This document shows positions 51,931-61,956 of a DNA stretch of 64,000 nt, piece after piece. The position numbers were made by a program, and so were the translations under genes. The notes under the pieces were generated by a model. It did no database searches. It saw only the letters and a program-made list of their open reading frames with translations, and was not told the DNA's origin. Position 1 is the stretch's first letter. Each line of letters opens with the position of its first letter. Where the stretch lies: NCBI GenBank assembly GCA_023374025.1, contig SIJG01000144.1, positions 183,742 to 247,741 of the forward strand, given 5' to 3'. This stretch comes from Heterodera schachtii. Taxonomy: Eukaryota > Nematoda > Chromadorea > Rhabditida > Heteroderidae.

Positions 51931-53164
51931 AAACTGAAAAAGACATTCGCAAAATTCAGCATCAAATATAAAAGAGTAATTATTTAATCATTTCATTGTC
52001 GTTGGCATGATGTCTTATTATTTTTAAGAAATTGTATTGTTTTAGAATTCATTTTTTAGTATATAATTTTCTTATTTTAATAACTATTATTAAAATTGAA
52101 TTATATTGTTTCATTAAGTAAAAATTTTAGTATTTTGTTTAAGCTGGACTTTTTTAAAATATATAAAATAATTATTTATAAATAAGCAATTAGAAAAAGA
52201 TGTTTACAAATTAAAAATTAAATTTACATAATATAATGGGAAATTGATGAGAAAATAGTCTTTATTATACACAGTTATACATCTTCTTTTAATTTGGTAA
52301 ACAAGCATTATTAATTACTTTTCTCCAAGAATTTAAAGCATGCATATTATTAGTTAAAATAGTTATAACGAAATTCTTTTTAAAAATTTTTTGCAAATCT
52401 TTTTAATTTCAAAGCAATCATAATTTTTTAAATAAAATTGCCAATGAAAAAAATAATTTTTTAATTACTTTATAATTTATACCGAATTAAAATGCAGCAA
52501 AATCAGAAATAAACACCGAAAGCATCATAATCTTCTGGCTATTTTTACGAAACGCACTAGCAAACATATAAATAATTAATATTTTTATGAATTACTTGAC
52601 TTATAATGTTCTCGAAAATAATTAGAGAATATCAGTTAAAGGCATTTTGGAGTAATTTAAAAATTAAACGATAAAAAACTATTAATATGCGAAATACAAT
52701 GAATTAAATGGATGAACAAATTATAGTAATGTAATTAAATAAAATATTAAATAAAATCAGCGATTGGAAGATAATTTTAATATTTTTCATGAATTTGCAT
52801 TCATTGTATAAATTTTTTTAGATATTTCAATTTATTTTTATGTTTTTCTATATTTACATTCATAATAATCTTCTAATATTATTCGTAATTAATTTTTTGA
52901 ATAATTTTTATTATTCCTAAAATCGTCCAGAAGCCGAACCAGTACACCGGCAGGAAATGGGCACAATAATAACTTACCAGATAAGAATGAAAAACAATGA
53001 GAAAAAAATAGATTTTAAAAATATAACAAGTAAAAAGTAAGCATTAATAAATTTTTACAGCTAAAACCCGTTAATATTCAATTATAAAAAATACAAAACA
53101 ATAAAATTAAATGAGTTTAAAAAAGGGGAAAAAATTTGAAACCCAAACATAAATGAAAAGAATT
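51931..53164. other. AT-rich spacer between the two repeat copies
   Basis: No gene signal. One GC-richer patch at 52925-52965 (around GAACCAGTACACCGGCAGGA) is followed by AACTTACCAG, which on the minus strand reads like a splice donor; no exon can be supported. Confidence 0.45.
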
Positions 53165-53650
53165 AATTAGCAAAAAACCATGAATTACATTTTATAAAAA
53201 ACACCAAAATGTAAAAACTTAAATAACAAACATTAAAATAAATATATTTAAAATAAATTTTATTTAAAGCAGTAAAAACAAAAGGATAAGGTAAGTATTT
53301 AAAATTTGAAAATTTAATTTACAAAATAAATTATAAAATTTAATGTATGGCTTAACATGAAAAGAAATAAATTTATTTGAATAAAACAAATGTTCACATA
53401 AAATTTAAAAACGCGACCGTAATATGGACCAACGCACCTAAGTCATAGACATGATGGAACACAAAAAAGAAATCTACTTTGAAATAAATAAAATAAAAGT
53501 CCAATTAAACCAAAATCAAAATTCCCAAATAAATAAAAACACCAAAAAAATAATTGTTTACTAAAATAATAAAATGACAGAGAGATTTTTGCACAAAAAT
53601 AAAAATTATTAAATTTGATTTAAAATGCCTGAGACTCATTTAGATATTCT
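53165..53650 (+). repeat. Near-identical segmental repeat, copy 2
   Basis: Direct-orientation partner of copy 1, 1743 bp downstream. The intervening 1.2 kb is unrelated AT sequence. No terminal repeats were found, so a local duplication is more likely than two transposon insertions, though a distant third piece is at 10783. Confidence 0.9.
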
Positions 53651-54842
53651 TCCATTTATTTTAGGCATAAAATGAATTTTTATAAAAAAAGCAATTTATT
53701 AATTAAAAATCTTGATGGATCCGTTTTATTATCTTATTAGTAAGGCAAATATATATTATTGATTAAATTAATTATGATGGCTTAATAGGCAAAAGGGAAT
53801 ATAATGATAATTTATTTATTTATAAATAAAATAAAATAATATTGTTTCATCATTTTTCAAAAAGTATGATCAATATATTAATTAATATTTACCTTTTTCT
53901 AATTTAATTTACTTTTTATAATAATAATATTTAATTTTGAATATTTATGAAAGTTTTTTGTGTCTTCTAATGTAAATAAATCTTTCCGATTTATTTGTTA
54001 ATTATTTGTGAGAATTCACATCACAAAGGGCGTTGTAATACGTTTTGGCCAAATATTTCTGCCAGATTTTGCACATTTGGCTGAACGGCCCTAAATGGGC
54101 CGGTGATGGCCTGTTTTCAAATATTTTATTAACTTTTTAATTTTCATTTTCTCAATTAACTAGATAATTATTCAAGAAATGTGTGATTGTAATTAATTTT
54201 TAAAAAAGAACAGCAGTACTAATTTTAAAATATTTTTTGAAACTTTTGGTCATTGTTTAAAAATATCAAATTATTTGTAATAAAATACAATTGGTAAAAT
54301 TCAAATTAAAGGAAATAATTTGGCACTGATTCATTCAATGTTATTAGCTCCAAGAAAATTTTGAACAATTTTGATACGGGAATTTTTTTGATGTGTAAAG
54401 TAACATTTTTTATTTAATCAAAAAATAATTTTAAGAATATTCCTACACTTTCCAATTTAAATCTCCCTTTTTTTATTATTTAATTTTTCAAACATTTTTC
54501 ATTTACTAATTTTTTTCAATTTATATTTTTAACTTCATTTTTTTCATTTTTTGATATAATACTTCATTTTGTTTGCAATAAATTTATTGATAATATAAAA
54601 ATCTTTATTAAGGGTACCCCGGTATTCATAAGAAATATTTGAATTTTTATTATTAGAAAATTTATTTATTTAGAATTCTCTTTATTCCAGCTAATTATAA
54701 ACTTATAATTATAATAATTCTTAGAATATTTTCATAATTTAGCTTCATTTAATAATTTCTCATAGTCTCTCTGAGTTATTTTTCACGTCTGTTTTTTCTC
54801 TTTTTATGCATTTTGAATTGCTTTAATTTATCATTATTATTA
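53651..54842. other. AT-rich sequence with a small GC hairpin patch
   Basis: T-rich from about 53.85 kb. At 54030-54115 there is a GC-richer patch with the hairpin GGCCC-TAAAT-GGGCC (about 54087-54101). No gene signal. Confidence 0.5.
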
Positions 54843-55446
54843 GGGAATAAAATTATATGGACATAAAATCAGAAATATGGCCATAAAATATGGACCAAAA
54901 ATCACGAATGTGTTCATAAAATAGCATATAGACATAAATTTTCCGAATTGAAGCGTAAGTCTTCCAAATTTTCTTCAAATTAATTAAATTTTACTAAAAT
55001 ACATATAAAAATGGCTAATATGGTATTAAAAATCTTATTCAGAAGAAAAAAAATGATAAAGTTAAAATTTACTAATTTTTAGCGCAAAATCAAACTGAAA
55101 AGCGTAATTTTCATGCTTATTTTTGACATAAATTAACCAGTTTTAAGAAAATGAAATTTATTCAATATTCTCGTGAAAATTTTGTTAAAAAAATTATTTT
55201 TGGAAAATTTTCCGGGTTTTGGGTCCGAAAAGAAAATTCACCTAACGGCGGCCGTTCTAATAGGGGTTTTTAGGAAAAATACAAAAATGTCGACATAATG
55301 CCAAAATATGGAAAAATATGGAAAAAAGGGATATAGAAATTCATCCTAGAAGCTTCAAACGAAGCTAAAAACATGTTTTTCATGCGTTTCAGGCTTCCCT
55401 CAGTCCAGCAAAAAAAATATATTGATTTCCATATAATTTTACTCCC
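54843..55446. mobile_element. 604-bp MITE-like element with ~19-bp TIRs and TA duplication
   Basis: The left end GGGAATAAAATTATATGGA and right end TCCATATAATTTTACTCCC are inverted repeats with one mismatch, flanked by TA on each side (54841-54842, 55447-55448). Inside, words of the form ATATGG-CATAAAA recur near both ends, and a palindrome AACGGCGGCCGTT lies at about 55244-55256. No transposase is present. GGG-starting ends also occur in Harbinger elements, but the 3-bp flanks (TTA / TAA) do not match as a direct repeat, so a TA target is preferred. Confidence 0.8.
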
Positions 55447-55448
55447 TA

Positions 55449-57173
55449 ATTATTATTTTCAAATTAATTGCAATATATATAAGTTTCTTTTTTAATTAGA
55501 ATAGTTTTATTTTAAGACCTAATAATCGATTGATTAAAAATCCGCCAAAATGTGATTTCTCTATGCCAAGAATTTTAATTTGAATACGCCTTTGAGAGAT
55601 TTTGAATTGCATCTATATTTGTTTTTTTAAATATTATTTAATTTTTTTAAATGACAGGAGTTAAAAAATAAAGAATAAAATTTATTTAACACTAACTAAA
55701 ACCTTCATGAAGGACATTAGTGAGAACAAATGATTTAGATGATATCTAATCCAATTAGATCCCAATCAGTTATAGGAAACGAAAATATATTAATTGACAG
55801 CTGAAATAATTAATAAAACAACACTCCAAAAATTCAAATTTTAAAATTGAAGTATAATTATTTAGATTTTAGATTAAATTTAAATTATAAAAGTAAGAAA
55901 AAAGCCCCTGAAAATTTCATGAGTAAAATAATTTTTATTAAATATATTGTTTAAAAGAATAATTGGATGAATTATTACGTGATAAACCTTGCTGAGAAAT
56001 ACTTTCAAAAAGGAACAGAAAATTAATTAAATTTTTATTTGAAAATGAAATTTTAAAAATTAGAATTAAAAAATAAACCAAAAACAAAATTAGTATTTAA
56101 AAAAATGCATACTTTATTTATTATCTCACCATTAGTCATAATCAACTAAATTTAAGAAAATTGTTGACAAAAATAATTTATAAAAAATTTTCATGTTGAA
56201 AATTATACTTTGTATTTTTTTGTTTAAAATTATATAATTTTGAAAATTTAGGCTTCTTAAGTAATTTAAACTTAAAATTTAAGTAAATTTAGGAAAATTC
56301 TCGAACCAAAAATATATAAATATATTATGTAGCCATATCTCTAATCTTTTTTTGTAATATGCTTTTATGAGTTTAAATATATTATTTTTATTTAATAATC
56401 TCCTTGTAGGTTTCCAAAGTGCGCTTGTTTTCCATCAAGGTAGTCTTCTTATGTCATTTCTATTAAATTGATTATAATAATTAGCATGTTCTTAATTATT
56501 TACTTTATACAATTATAATAATGAAAATATCTATTAAAAAACTTAATTTTTATTATTTGTGTGCATAGATTATTCAATATTATTTTGATGAAGTTTGCTG
56601 TTGTAAGGAACTTTTTTTATAATACAAACTTTAATTAACTTTGGTTAATTAAATTCATCAAATTATGAAAAAAAGCTATTTTCAAACACAAGGGCAAAAT
56701 AAAAGCAAAGGTAAGATAATTGAAAAAATTAATTAATTTTATTTATTTTAAAATTAATTAATTTTATTTATTTTAAAATTAAATAAATACTTGGTTGGTT
56801 AAGAATTACAATGAGTTTAAAAGTAGAATATTTTAGACCTTTTCTAAGCTTTGATGCAATCAATTTACTAATTCTTTTTAGTAGCAAATTTATGGTAAAT
56901 TTACAAAAATGAATTTAAAAATTTTTAAATAGATAAATAAATAACACCTCACGTTAAGATCCGGTCGAGTAAAGCTTTTTAAGATTTTTTGTATTATTTT
57001 ATAGATTATAAAACATTTTTAAAGTTTTAATGTATCATGCAATTAATACGAAGTGGATGTTATTGGAGTATTAATATAATCATATTTTAATTTTAAATAT
57101 TTTTTGTTTTAAAAAATAAAAATTTTTAAAAATATACTAAACTAATTGTTTAATTTTGTGCATATGATACTTT
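55449..57173. other. AT-rich sequence without gene signal
   Basis: Mixed A/T; a short doublet of TTAATTTTATTTATTTTAAA lies at about 56735-56780. Nothing else recognised. Confidence 0.5.
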
Positions 57174-57360
57174 TATAGCCAATGAATAAATTATTTACAT
57201 TTGAAAATAGACATGAATTGTTTAAATCTTTTTCATTTTTTAAATTAAATTTAAAAGAATTATTTCCAACAATTTACCAAAAAGTAAATCATAAATCAAT
57301 TTTTGAATTTGTAACTTTTTCATCTCATTGATTTTGATTTATTATAATAAGTTGTGTTTT
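57174..57360 (+). repeat. ~185-bp direct repeat, unit 1
   Basis: TATAGCCAATGAATAAATTA through TATTATAATAAGTTGTG aligns with 57537-57714. Shared blocks include CATTTGAAAATAGA-ATGAAT and CTTTTTCATTTTTTAAAT. Divergence is moderate, with indels. Confidence 0.75.
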
Positions 57361-57536
57361 AATTGTTTTCTAGTTAATGTCGGTAATTTTAATATTTCAT
57401 TTAGCTAAGTAATTAACTTAAACCTATGAAATTTTAAAACAACAGTTGGCTCATAATTAAAACTAGATATTAATTTTAGAAGTTAATAAATAATTTGACT
57501 ATTGACATGTAAAAACGCAATGTAATTTAAATAATT

Positions 57537-57714
57537 TATAGCAAGTGAATAAATTATTTTACATTTGAAAATAGAAATGAATTGTTTAATTCTTTTTCAT
57601 TTTTTAAATTTAATTTGAATTATTTACAACAATTTACTGAAAATAAATCATAAATGAAATTTTTGAATTTTGGTTTTAATCTCATTGTTTTTAATTTATT
57701 ATAATAAATTGTGC
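57537..57714 (+). repeat. ~185-bp direct repeat, unit 2
   Basis: Partner of 57174-57360 with a spacer of about 175 bp. No coding potential. Confidence 0.75.
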
Positions 57715-58204
57715 CTTTAAAAAAAAGTGCAAATGTTTTGAAATAAATATAATAGCGATTTACTGAAAACCTTTATTTATTTAAAAATATTTGTACTTTT
57801 TCAATTTGAACTATGATAGAAATAAAAATTTAAACCTTTCGCATTGTGTATAGGCTATTTTGTGAAAAAAAAAGAATTTTTAATATAAAAGTTACTAAAT
57901 ATTATAAGAAAATTTTTAATGTGTAAAATATATTTTTAGATCTTGATTTGTGATGCATTCTTAGTTTTTTTATGGCAATCGATATCGATTAAAAAATTAA
58001 TTTGTTGAACAAATTGATAAATCTAAAAATTTTTATTTTTTGGTTTATTGAATTATTATTATTTTATGAAGCTATTTGTTTAAAATATTCATATTTGCTA
58101 GATCATTTTTAAAAGGAAAAAAGAAAATCCGTGTGCTTTTAATATCTAACAATGCTAAATATACGGTTACCTAAATTTTTTAAATTCAATTTCAATTAAA
58201 ACCC
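57715..58204. other. AT-rich flank of the retrotransposon
   Basis: No signal seen. The sequence directly left of the LTR end (AAACCC at about 58199-58204) would contain one copy of the target duplication, which cannot be checked without the 5' flank. Confidence 0.45.
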
Positions 58205-58454
58205 TGTCCAAACAAAATTAAACAAAAGTACGAACACGACAATCCAAACGACTTCACCAAACGAGAGAGATTTATTTCCAAAATAATATTCAAAGATCGG
58301 AGGAGAGAAAAATTGAGAAGCAATAAGTCATTCACAGCAAAAATATCAATCCGAAGAACTGAGAAAAAAACAAAACAAAATTGAGAACCAATTAAAAAAA
58401 CATAATGCCACAAATTAATTAGATTTTAAATTAAAAAGGAAGTCAATTATCACA
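58205..58454 (-). repeat. 3' LTR (about 250 bp, TGT...ACA)
   Basis: Directly downstream of a minus-strand polypurine tract the sequence begins TGTGATAATTGACTTCC (minus strand). It ends at TTTGGACA, so both ends fit the TGT...ACA rule. The element's base composition stops at about the same place: beyond 58200 the sequence returns to near-pure A/T. The minus strand carries AATAAA inside the LTR. The partner LTR lies outside the window, so the left boundary and the target-site duplication cannot be confirmed. The start next to the polypurine tract is firmer than the other end. Confidence 0.65.
58271..58276 (-). promoter_or_regulatory. Candidate polyadenylation signal AATAAA in the LTR
   Basis: AATAAA on the minus strand, about 180 bp into the LTR, is a plausible signal for the R region. 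The hexamer is common by chance in such AT-rich DNA; its location in the LTR is the main support. Confidence 0.4.
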
Positions 58455-58462
58455 TCCCACCC
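58455..58462 (-). promoter_or_regulatory. Polypurine tract (plus-strand primer site)
   Basis: On the minus strand GGGTGGGA lies immediately before the LTR start TGTGAT. This is the expected place for the RNase H-resistant primer of plus-strand synthesis. It sits 99 bp after the end of the last open frame of the element. Confidence 0.6.
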
Positions 58463-58561
58463 ATATCACGAGCGGCGTCCCTGCCGTAAAACAAACAAGA
58501 CAAAAAAACAAATGAGATTCGGCAGTCAAAAAGTTGGGGGCTCGTCTGGGGGTTCAAAGCT

Positions 58562-59008
58562 TCAACGTCTCGGCACAAAATCGGAACGGCGACGAGATGG
58601 AGTCGAATGGTAGATGGGCCCACCGCGCGTACGCTGGTACGGATGATAATGCGACGACGACGGTCCACCACGATGAGCCGAGCGGTATGCTGTACCAGCC
58701 CGCCCAAATTGGCTAAACTCTCCGCCAAAATGCCGCACGTTCACCGACCGAACTGAATGGGTTGGACCATCGTCAGAAAAGGAGTCGAACGGAGATGGGG
58801 AAGGGTCACCTGGGCCTCCTCTCACATTTTCCACCGGGCCCCTGTAGCGAATTTGGGGAGGGTCTACTGGACCACTGCCCTGCTCAACGTCCGGCACAAC
58901 CACTTTTGACTTCACTGTTCGAATTCCAAGCTCCCGATCGCCTGGGAATCCCGGAATCAGCGACGTCAGCCATGCCTTCAGCACTTTCATTCTTTTTCCG
59001 TCATCCAC
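58562..59008 (-). CDS. Arg/Gly/Ser-rich C-terminal region of the retrotransposon
   Basis: This 148-residue open stretch starts ATG at 59008 inside the end of the SGNH-like frame (22-base overlap, other frame). Because MKVLKAWLTSL follows the SGNH His block closely, it may be the continuation of the same protein after an indel near 59000. The first 90 residues are moderately acidic and proline-rich. From about residue 93 the sequence becomes rich in Arg, Gly, Ser, His and Tyr, including FGRAGTAYRSAHRGGPSSSH and YQRTRGGP, and ends SRRRSDFVPRR. Such a basic disordered tail suggests nucleic-acid binding, as in RGG-type regions, but no CCHC zinc knuckle is present. The stop lies 99 bp before the polypurine tract, so this is the last coding segment of the element. 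Confidence 0.5.
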   Translation of the reverse strand: MDDGKRMKVLKAWLTSLIPGFPGDRELGIRTVKSKVVVPDVEQGSGPVDPPQIRYRGPVENVRGGPGDPSPSPFDSFSDDGPTHSVRSVNVRHFGGEFSQFGRAGTAYRSAHRGGPSSSHYHPYQRTRGGPIYHSTPSRRRSDFVPRR

Positions 59009-59463
59009 CCGTTTTGATTCACGTGCTCGTTATTATAACTTTTGCCGAATCTGAACACCTCCAACAGACTTCGTCCTTCTTCATTGACCGAAATCAGCTC
59101 AATTTCTCTCTTCTTTCTGAACAGTGCCCTCATTCTCGCGCAAAACTCTTCGGACTCATTGTTTTTGGCAAAAATGAACGGCGGCAAGAGCCAAAAAATC
59201 TTCAGGTGGCCAAATTTTGAGCATAATTGTCGAAGCCTTTTGACTTTCTCCATTAGGCTGTCAATCGATTCTCCGGCCAAAATCGAATCTTTGCCCGCCA
59301 TTACGATCAGCCACTTCACTTTTGATGACAGAATGACTTCATCAAAATTTCTGATCACTTCTGACATTGATCCTTCTTTCACTCCGACAAATTCTGATTT
59401 GGCCCACAATTTCATCAATTGGAACGCGTTTGAGTCGCCCAATATTATTCGTTCTTCTGTCAC
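58987..59463 (-). CDS. SGNH/GDSL-hydrolase-like domain carried by the retrotransposon
   Basis: The 158-residue open frame begins at a GTG that is probably internal to a longer polyprotein. It shows the block pattern of SGNH hydrolases. Block I is IILGDSNAF with the nucleophile Ser at residue 11. A Gly follows in VKEGSMSEV (G31). Block III is LIVMAGKDS (residues 52-60), where the family usually has G-x-N-D and this protein has G-K-D. There is a late IFWLLPPF strand, and the terminal block HVNQNG has the catalytic His at residue 147. The acid three residues before the His is Asn (N144) here. If active it would be an esterase or acyl hydrolase; the substituted block III and acid positions make activity doubtful. 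SGNH esterase domains are known in some LINE ORF1 proteins; their presence after integrase in a gypsy-type element is the notable point. Assignment is by motif only. Confidence 0.6.
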   Translation of the reverse strand: MTEERIILGDSNAFQLMKLWAKSEFVGVKEGSMSEVIRNFDEVILSSKVKWLIVMAGKDSILAGESIDSLMEKVKRLRQLCSKFGHLKIFWLLPPFIFAKNNESEEFCARMRALFRKKREIELISVNEEGRSLLEVFRFGKSYNNEHVNQNGWMTEKE

Positions 59464-60005
59464 AATTCTCTTCTTGTGAATTTCGATTGCCCGGATTTTT
59501 CCAAATGAAATGCGGCATTTTCCAGCGCATTTTTCATGCCCTCTTTTTCGCTTTCCGGCAACAATGACAAGCCTTCGGGCGTTTCGATTGTGATCGGCCC
59601 ATACCCCGTCTTATTCAATTCTTCATTCATGACCTGGCAATGTTCGGTCCACACTCTTAGGGTCTTTTCCACATCAGATTCCGACGGGAAGGCTCCATTT
59701 TTTACGTCATCTTCTCGCGAACTGCAGTAATTTGCTAGTTCCCAGCCAACCTCCGATTCCAAGATTTGCATGATCAGCTTTTTGCCTGCTGATGCCGATG
59801 CCACAGCCTCAGATTTGAGAAAAAAGGTGGTGAGGAGAGCCTTCAGCGGATTGTCAATTTTGAGGAGGCCTAAGCCTGATCGCTCCAATACGGCATCTAA
59901 ATCCGCCACACATAGGTCTTTACAGCACTTGTGTTCTTCTCCAATGCAAACCATGCCCCAGGAGATGGTCTTTGGCACTTCAATTTCATCTCCGAGCATT
60001 GACAA
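59460..60005 (-). CDS. Unrecognised retrotransposon domain between integrase and SGNH region
   Basis: This open stretch is about 181 residues long and starts in the track at a TTG; a Met lies two codons on. It has sense-like codon usage and sits in the same frame as the acidic Pol tail upstream, separated only by TAA 60018-60020 and four codons. I do not recognise the family. A cluster of Cys/His lies near the start (C20, H25, C27, C28, C32), which might bind a metal. The rest looks like a soluble, mostly helical protein with alternating charged and hydrophobic residues. No membrane segment or signal peptide is present, so it does not resemble an envelope protein. It ends at a TGA overlapping the next open frame by four bases. 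A one-base slip in an A run near 59500 would fuse the two. Capsid-like identity was considered but no major homology region is visible. Confidence 0.6.
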   Translation of the reverse strand: MSMLGDEIEVPKTISWGMVCIGEEHKCCKDLCVADLDAVLERSGLGLLKIDNPLKALLTTFFLKSEAVASASAGKKLIMQILESEVGWELANYCSSREDDVKNGAFPSESDVEKTLRVWTEHCQVMNEELNKTGYGPITIETPEGLSLLPESEKEGMKNALENAAFHLEKSGQSKFTRREL

Positions 60006-60017
60006 TTCGTCTTCGTT

Positions 60018-60395
60018 TTACTTTTCGTGCGCTTCGTCTTTCTCGCCCTTGTCATCCTTCTCTTTTGGCTGTTCCGTTTCGTCTTCGCCATTCTCTGACT
60101 GTTCTGACACTTCATCTTCTTCGCCCTTGTAATCTTTCTCTTTTGGCTCCTCCGTCTCCATCACTTCGTCCGCACCACCTAAAAATTCAATTGCCCTCAA
60201 TTGACAAACTAAATGATCAATCGGTTTTTGATTTGGCAGTTTATTTTCGCCGTGTTCCAATTCGCAATAGATTAATGTGGCCGCGCTTATAAGTCCATTC
60301 AAAATGTTCTTATATGGGTTTTTTCCCTTTGGCATGGTACAAATGTTTGGTAATTCAATGGGCACTTTTACAAGGCGTTCAATGGGTACCACCAT
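60018..60395 (-). pseudogene. Pol C-terminal extension with acidic repeated tail
   Basis: This 125-residue open stretch starts with VPIERLVKVPIELPN, a segment typical of the very end of gypsy integrases, and so belongs to Pol. A non-repetitive region of about 65 residues follows, then an extremely acidic Lys/Glu tail from about residue 76. The tail contains a duplicated unit: EEPKEKDYKGEEDE at 82-95 and EQPKEKDDKGEKDE at 108-121. The duplication is also visible in the DNA (near 60040-60075 and 60118-60155). The frame stops at TAA 60018-60020, but the same frame continues directly into the next open stretch. The tail may therefore have linked Pol to the downstream domains in one polyprotein. 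The function is unknown; a charged flexible linker is the simplest reading. Confidence 0.65.
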
Positions 60396-60927
60396 GGTTT
60401 CGCCGGACTACCGTAGCCGTGGATTTTTTAAGTTCTGTGATTCGGAATGGACCAAAGTGATTCCATAAAATCTTTTTGTGTGGTGATCGGCTATGTGAAC
60501 CGGGGAAAATTATCATGACTCGGTCTCCAATTTGAAACGTATTCTCGGTAACTTTTGCTTGTGCATCATAACGTTCTTTCATTTTTGACCGACTCAAATG
60601 TGAATTTTTCTGCGCCTCATCAACAAGCTGCATTAATGACTCACGAAATAATTGGATATATGAATTTTTGTCAATTGTGTAAAGCGGATTTACATCAAAT
60701 TTTAACTGATTTTCTAATGGAAAATTGATTGGCTTTCCAAACATTAAATGATGCGGGGATAATCCTGTTGTTTCTCGAATTATACGCAAAAACAATGAAT
60801 GGGAGTCTCTCATCCCAATCCCACGCAGAATAAGTCGCTCTTTTAAGCATTCCCAAAATAGTTTGGTTAACACGTTCAGTGACACCATTGGCTTGCGGAT
60901 CGTAACCCGAAGTCGTTGATTTTTCAA
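60379..60927 (-). pseudogene. pol: Integrase C-terminal part with GPF module
   Basis: Meaningful homology begins at about residue 51 (near 60775) with ETTGLSPHHLMFGKPINFPL, the usual end of the integrase core; earlier residues are an out-of-frame reading of it. A helical stretch with KMKERYDAQAKV (115-126) precedes FQIGDRVMIIFPG (131-143). The GPF/Y-type motif follows in NHFGPFRITEL (156-166), typical of the Metaviridae integrase C-terminal domain. I see no chromodomain. The frame ends at TGA in 60379-60381. An overlapping frame carries the likely continuation, VPIERLVKVP, so an indel near 60400 is inferred. Confidence 0.88.
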
Positions 60928-61251
60928 TTTTCAAAATTTTAGAAATTTCCGTAAGAGTTTCATTGACAAATTCTTTTCCTTTGTCACTATGGAGCTTATT
61001 TGGTGTGCCCAATACTAAAAAGAAGTTTTTGACAAAATTTTTGGCACCAGTGTCAGCGTTTTTGTTCGAAATTGGATTTGCTACCAAATATTTTGAAAAA
61101 TGATACAATTGCAACCAAAATATAATGATTGGATGAATTTGCTGGTCCAATTGATAAAATGTCGATGCAAACTAACTCCAATGGCTCCATTGTTTCAACT
61201 ACATTTAGTGGTGGTTCATTTGAACGCGGTTTTCGCGCATGTGCACAAATT
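60695..61251 (-). pseudogene. pol: Integrase catalytic core (D-D35-E), frameshifted
   Basis: The core starts in one frame with CAHARKPRS and the first catalytic aspartate in VCIDILSIGP (near 61163). It shifts frame near 61105, where ILVAI in the first frame is continued by HFSKYLVANP in the second. In the 151-residue open stretch from 61150 the second aspartate is in LHSDKGKEFV (D56) and the glutamate in ANGVTERVN (E92). That leaves exactly 35 residues between them, as in the D-35-E signature. The motif then fades near residue 125 (about 60770), where the homology jumps to the overlapping frame at RETTGLSPHHLMFGKP. The first 32 residues or so after 61150 include frame-shifted, non-homologous positions. 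Confidence 0.9.
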
Positions 61252-61956
61252 CTACACTAAGTGCTGCTCTGACGCAATCCCGTACATATTTGGCCAAAAA
61301 TAAAGTTCGGAAAGTTGTTGGAAAATTTTCTTCCCACTAAGGTGACCCGCACAGATTCCTGAATGTCTCTCTCTTATCATTCCTTCTCGAAATTCCCTTG
61401 GCACAAACAACTGTAATTTCCCATTCTTATCGCTTCGAAGAAGCATTCCTTCAATTAGTGAGTAATTATGCAAATAACTCATTAATTTTTGACGGTCACG
61501 AACATCATTTGGCAAAACACGTTTTTCCAAGAAATCGTAAACAAATCCTAATTCACTTTCTTTTGATTTCTGTGCCCAATCCTTTCTCTGTTCATTTTCA
61601 ATTCCTTCAACTATCGCAACTCTCTTCTGCTTAATTTGCCCAATCTGAGCCGTTTCCTTTGGCATTTGCCACTCAAGCTTCCCCTCTCGGTTTTGAGCAT
61701 TTTCATCCCTTGTCAGACTTTTGGACCGAGATAAAAGATCAGCCACCACATTCATTTTGCCTGGTTGGTACTCAACTTGTAGAATAAAGCGAGAATTCAT
61801 AGCTAATAACCACTTGTCAACTCGGCTGTTTCCTGTCTCATTCTTACTTTTAAACATAGAAACAAGTGCCCGGTGGTCTGTTATTACTCGCGTGGGTATC
61901 ATGGTAATAAACTGAGCGTATTTCTTTGTTCCGAAACGAATTGCCAACGCTTCAAG
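61252..61956 (-). pseudogene. pol: RNase H C-terminal part, tether and integrase zinc finger
   Basis: The reading continues in the same frame after TAA 61957-61959. RITDH-type RNase H motif VITDHRALVSMF carries a catalytic aspartate (about residue 24 of the open stretch starting at 61947). YQPGKMNVVADLLSRS (60-75) is the standard end of RNase H in gypsy elements. A linker of about 110 residues leads to the integrase N-terminal zinc finger, with histidines in ERHSGICAGH (195 and 202) and the FWPNM segment. The paired cysteines expected next are found in another frame around 61235-61260, so one or two indels lie near 61250-61290, where this frame runs into TAG. Confidence 0.9.

Noticed and set aside
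52920..52985. Splice-donor-like and GC-richer patch as an exon
   Set aside because: A single GTAAGT-type word in AT-rich DNA is weak; no open frame, acceptor and protein motif occur together.
58192..58413. Open frame in the LTR
   Set aside because: It is a reading of LTR DNA with Leu/Phe/Ser-rich composition from pyrimidine-rich sequence and has no motif.
58562..60005. Envelope-like gene downstream of pol
   Set aside because: No signal peptide, membrane segment or furin-like context is visible; the region looks soluble and contains SGNH-type motifs instead.
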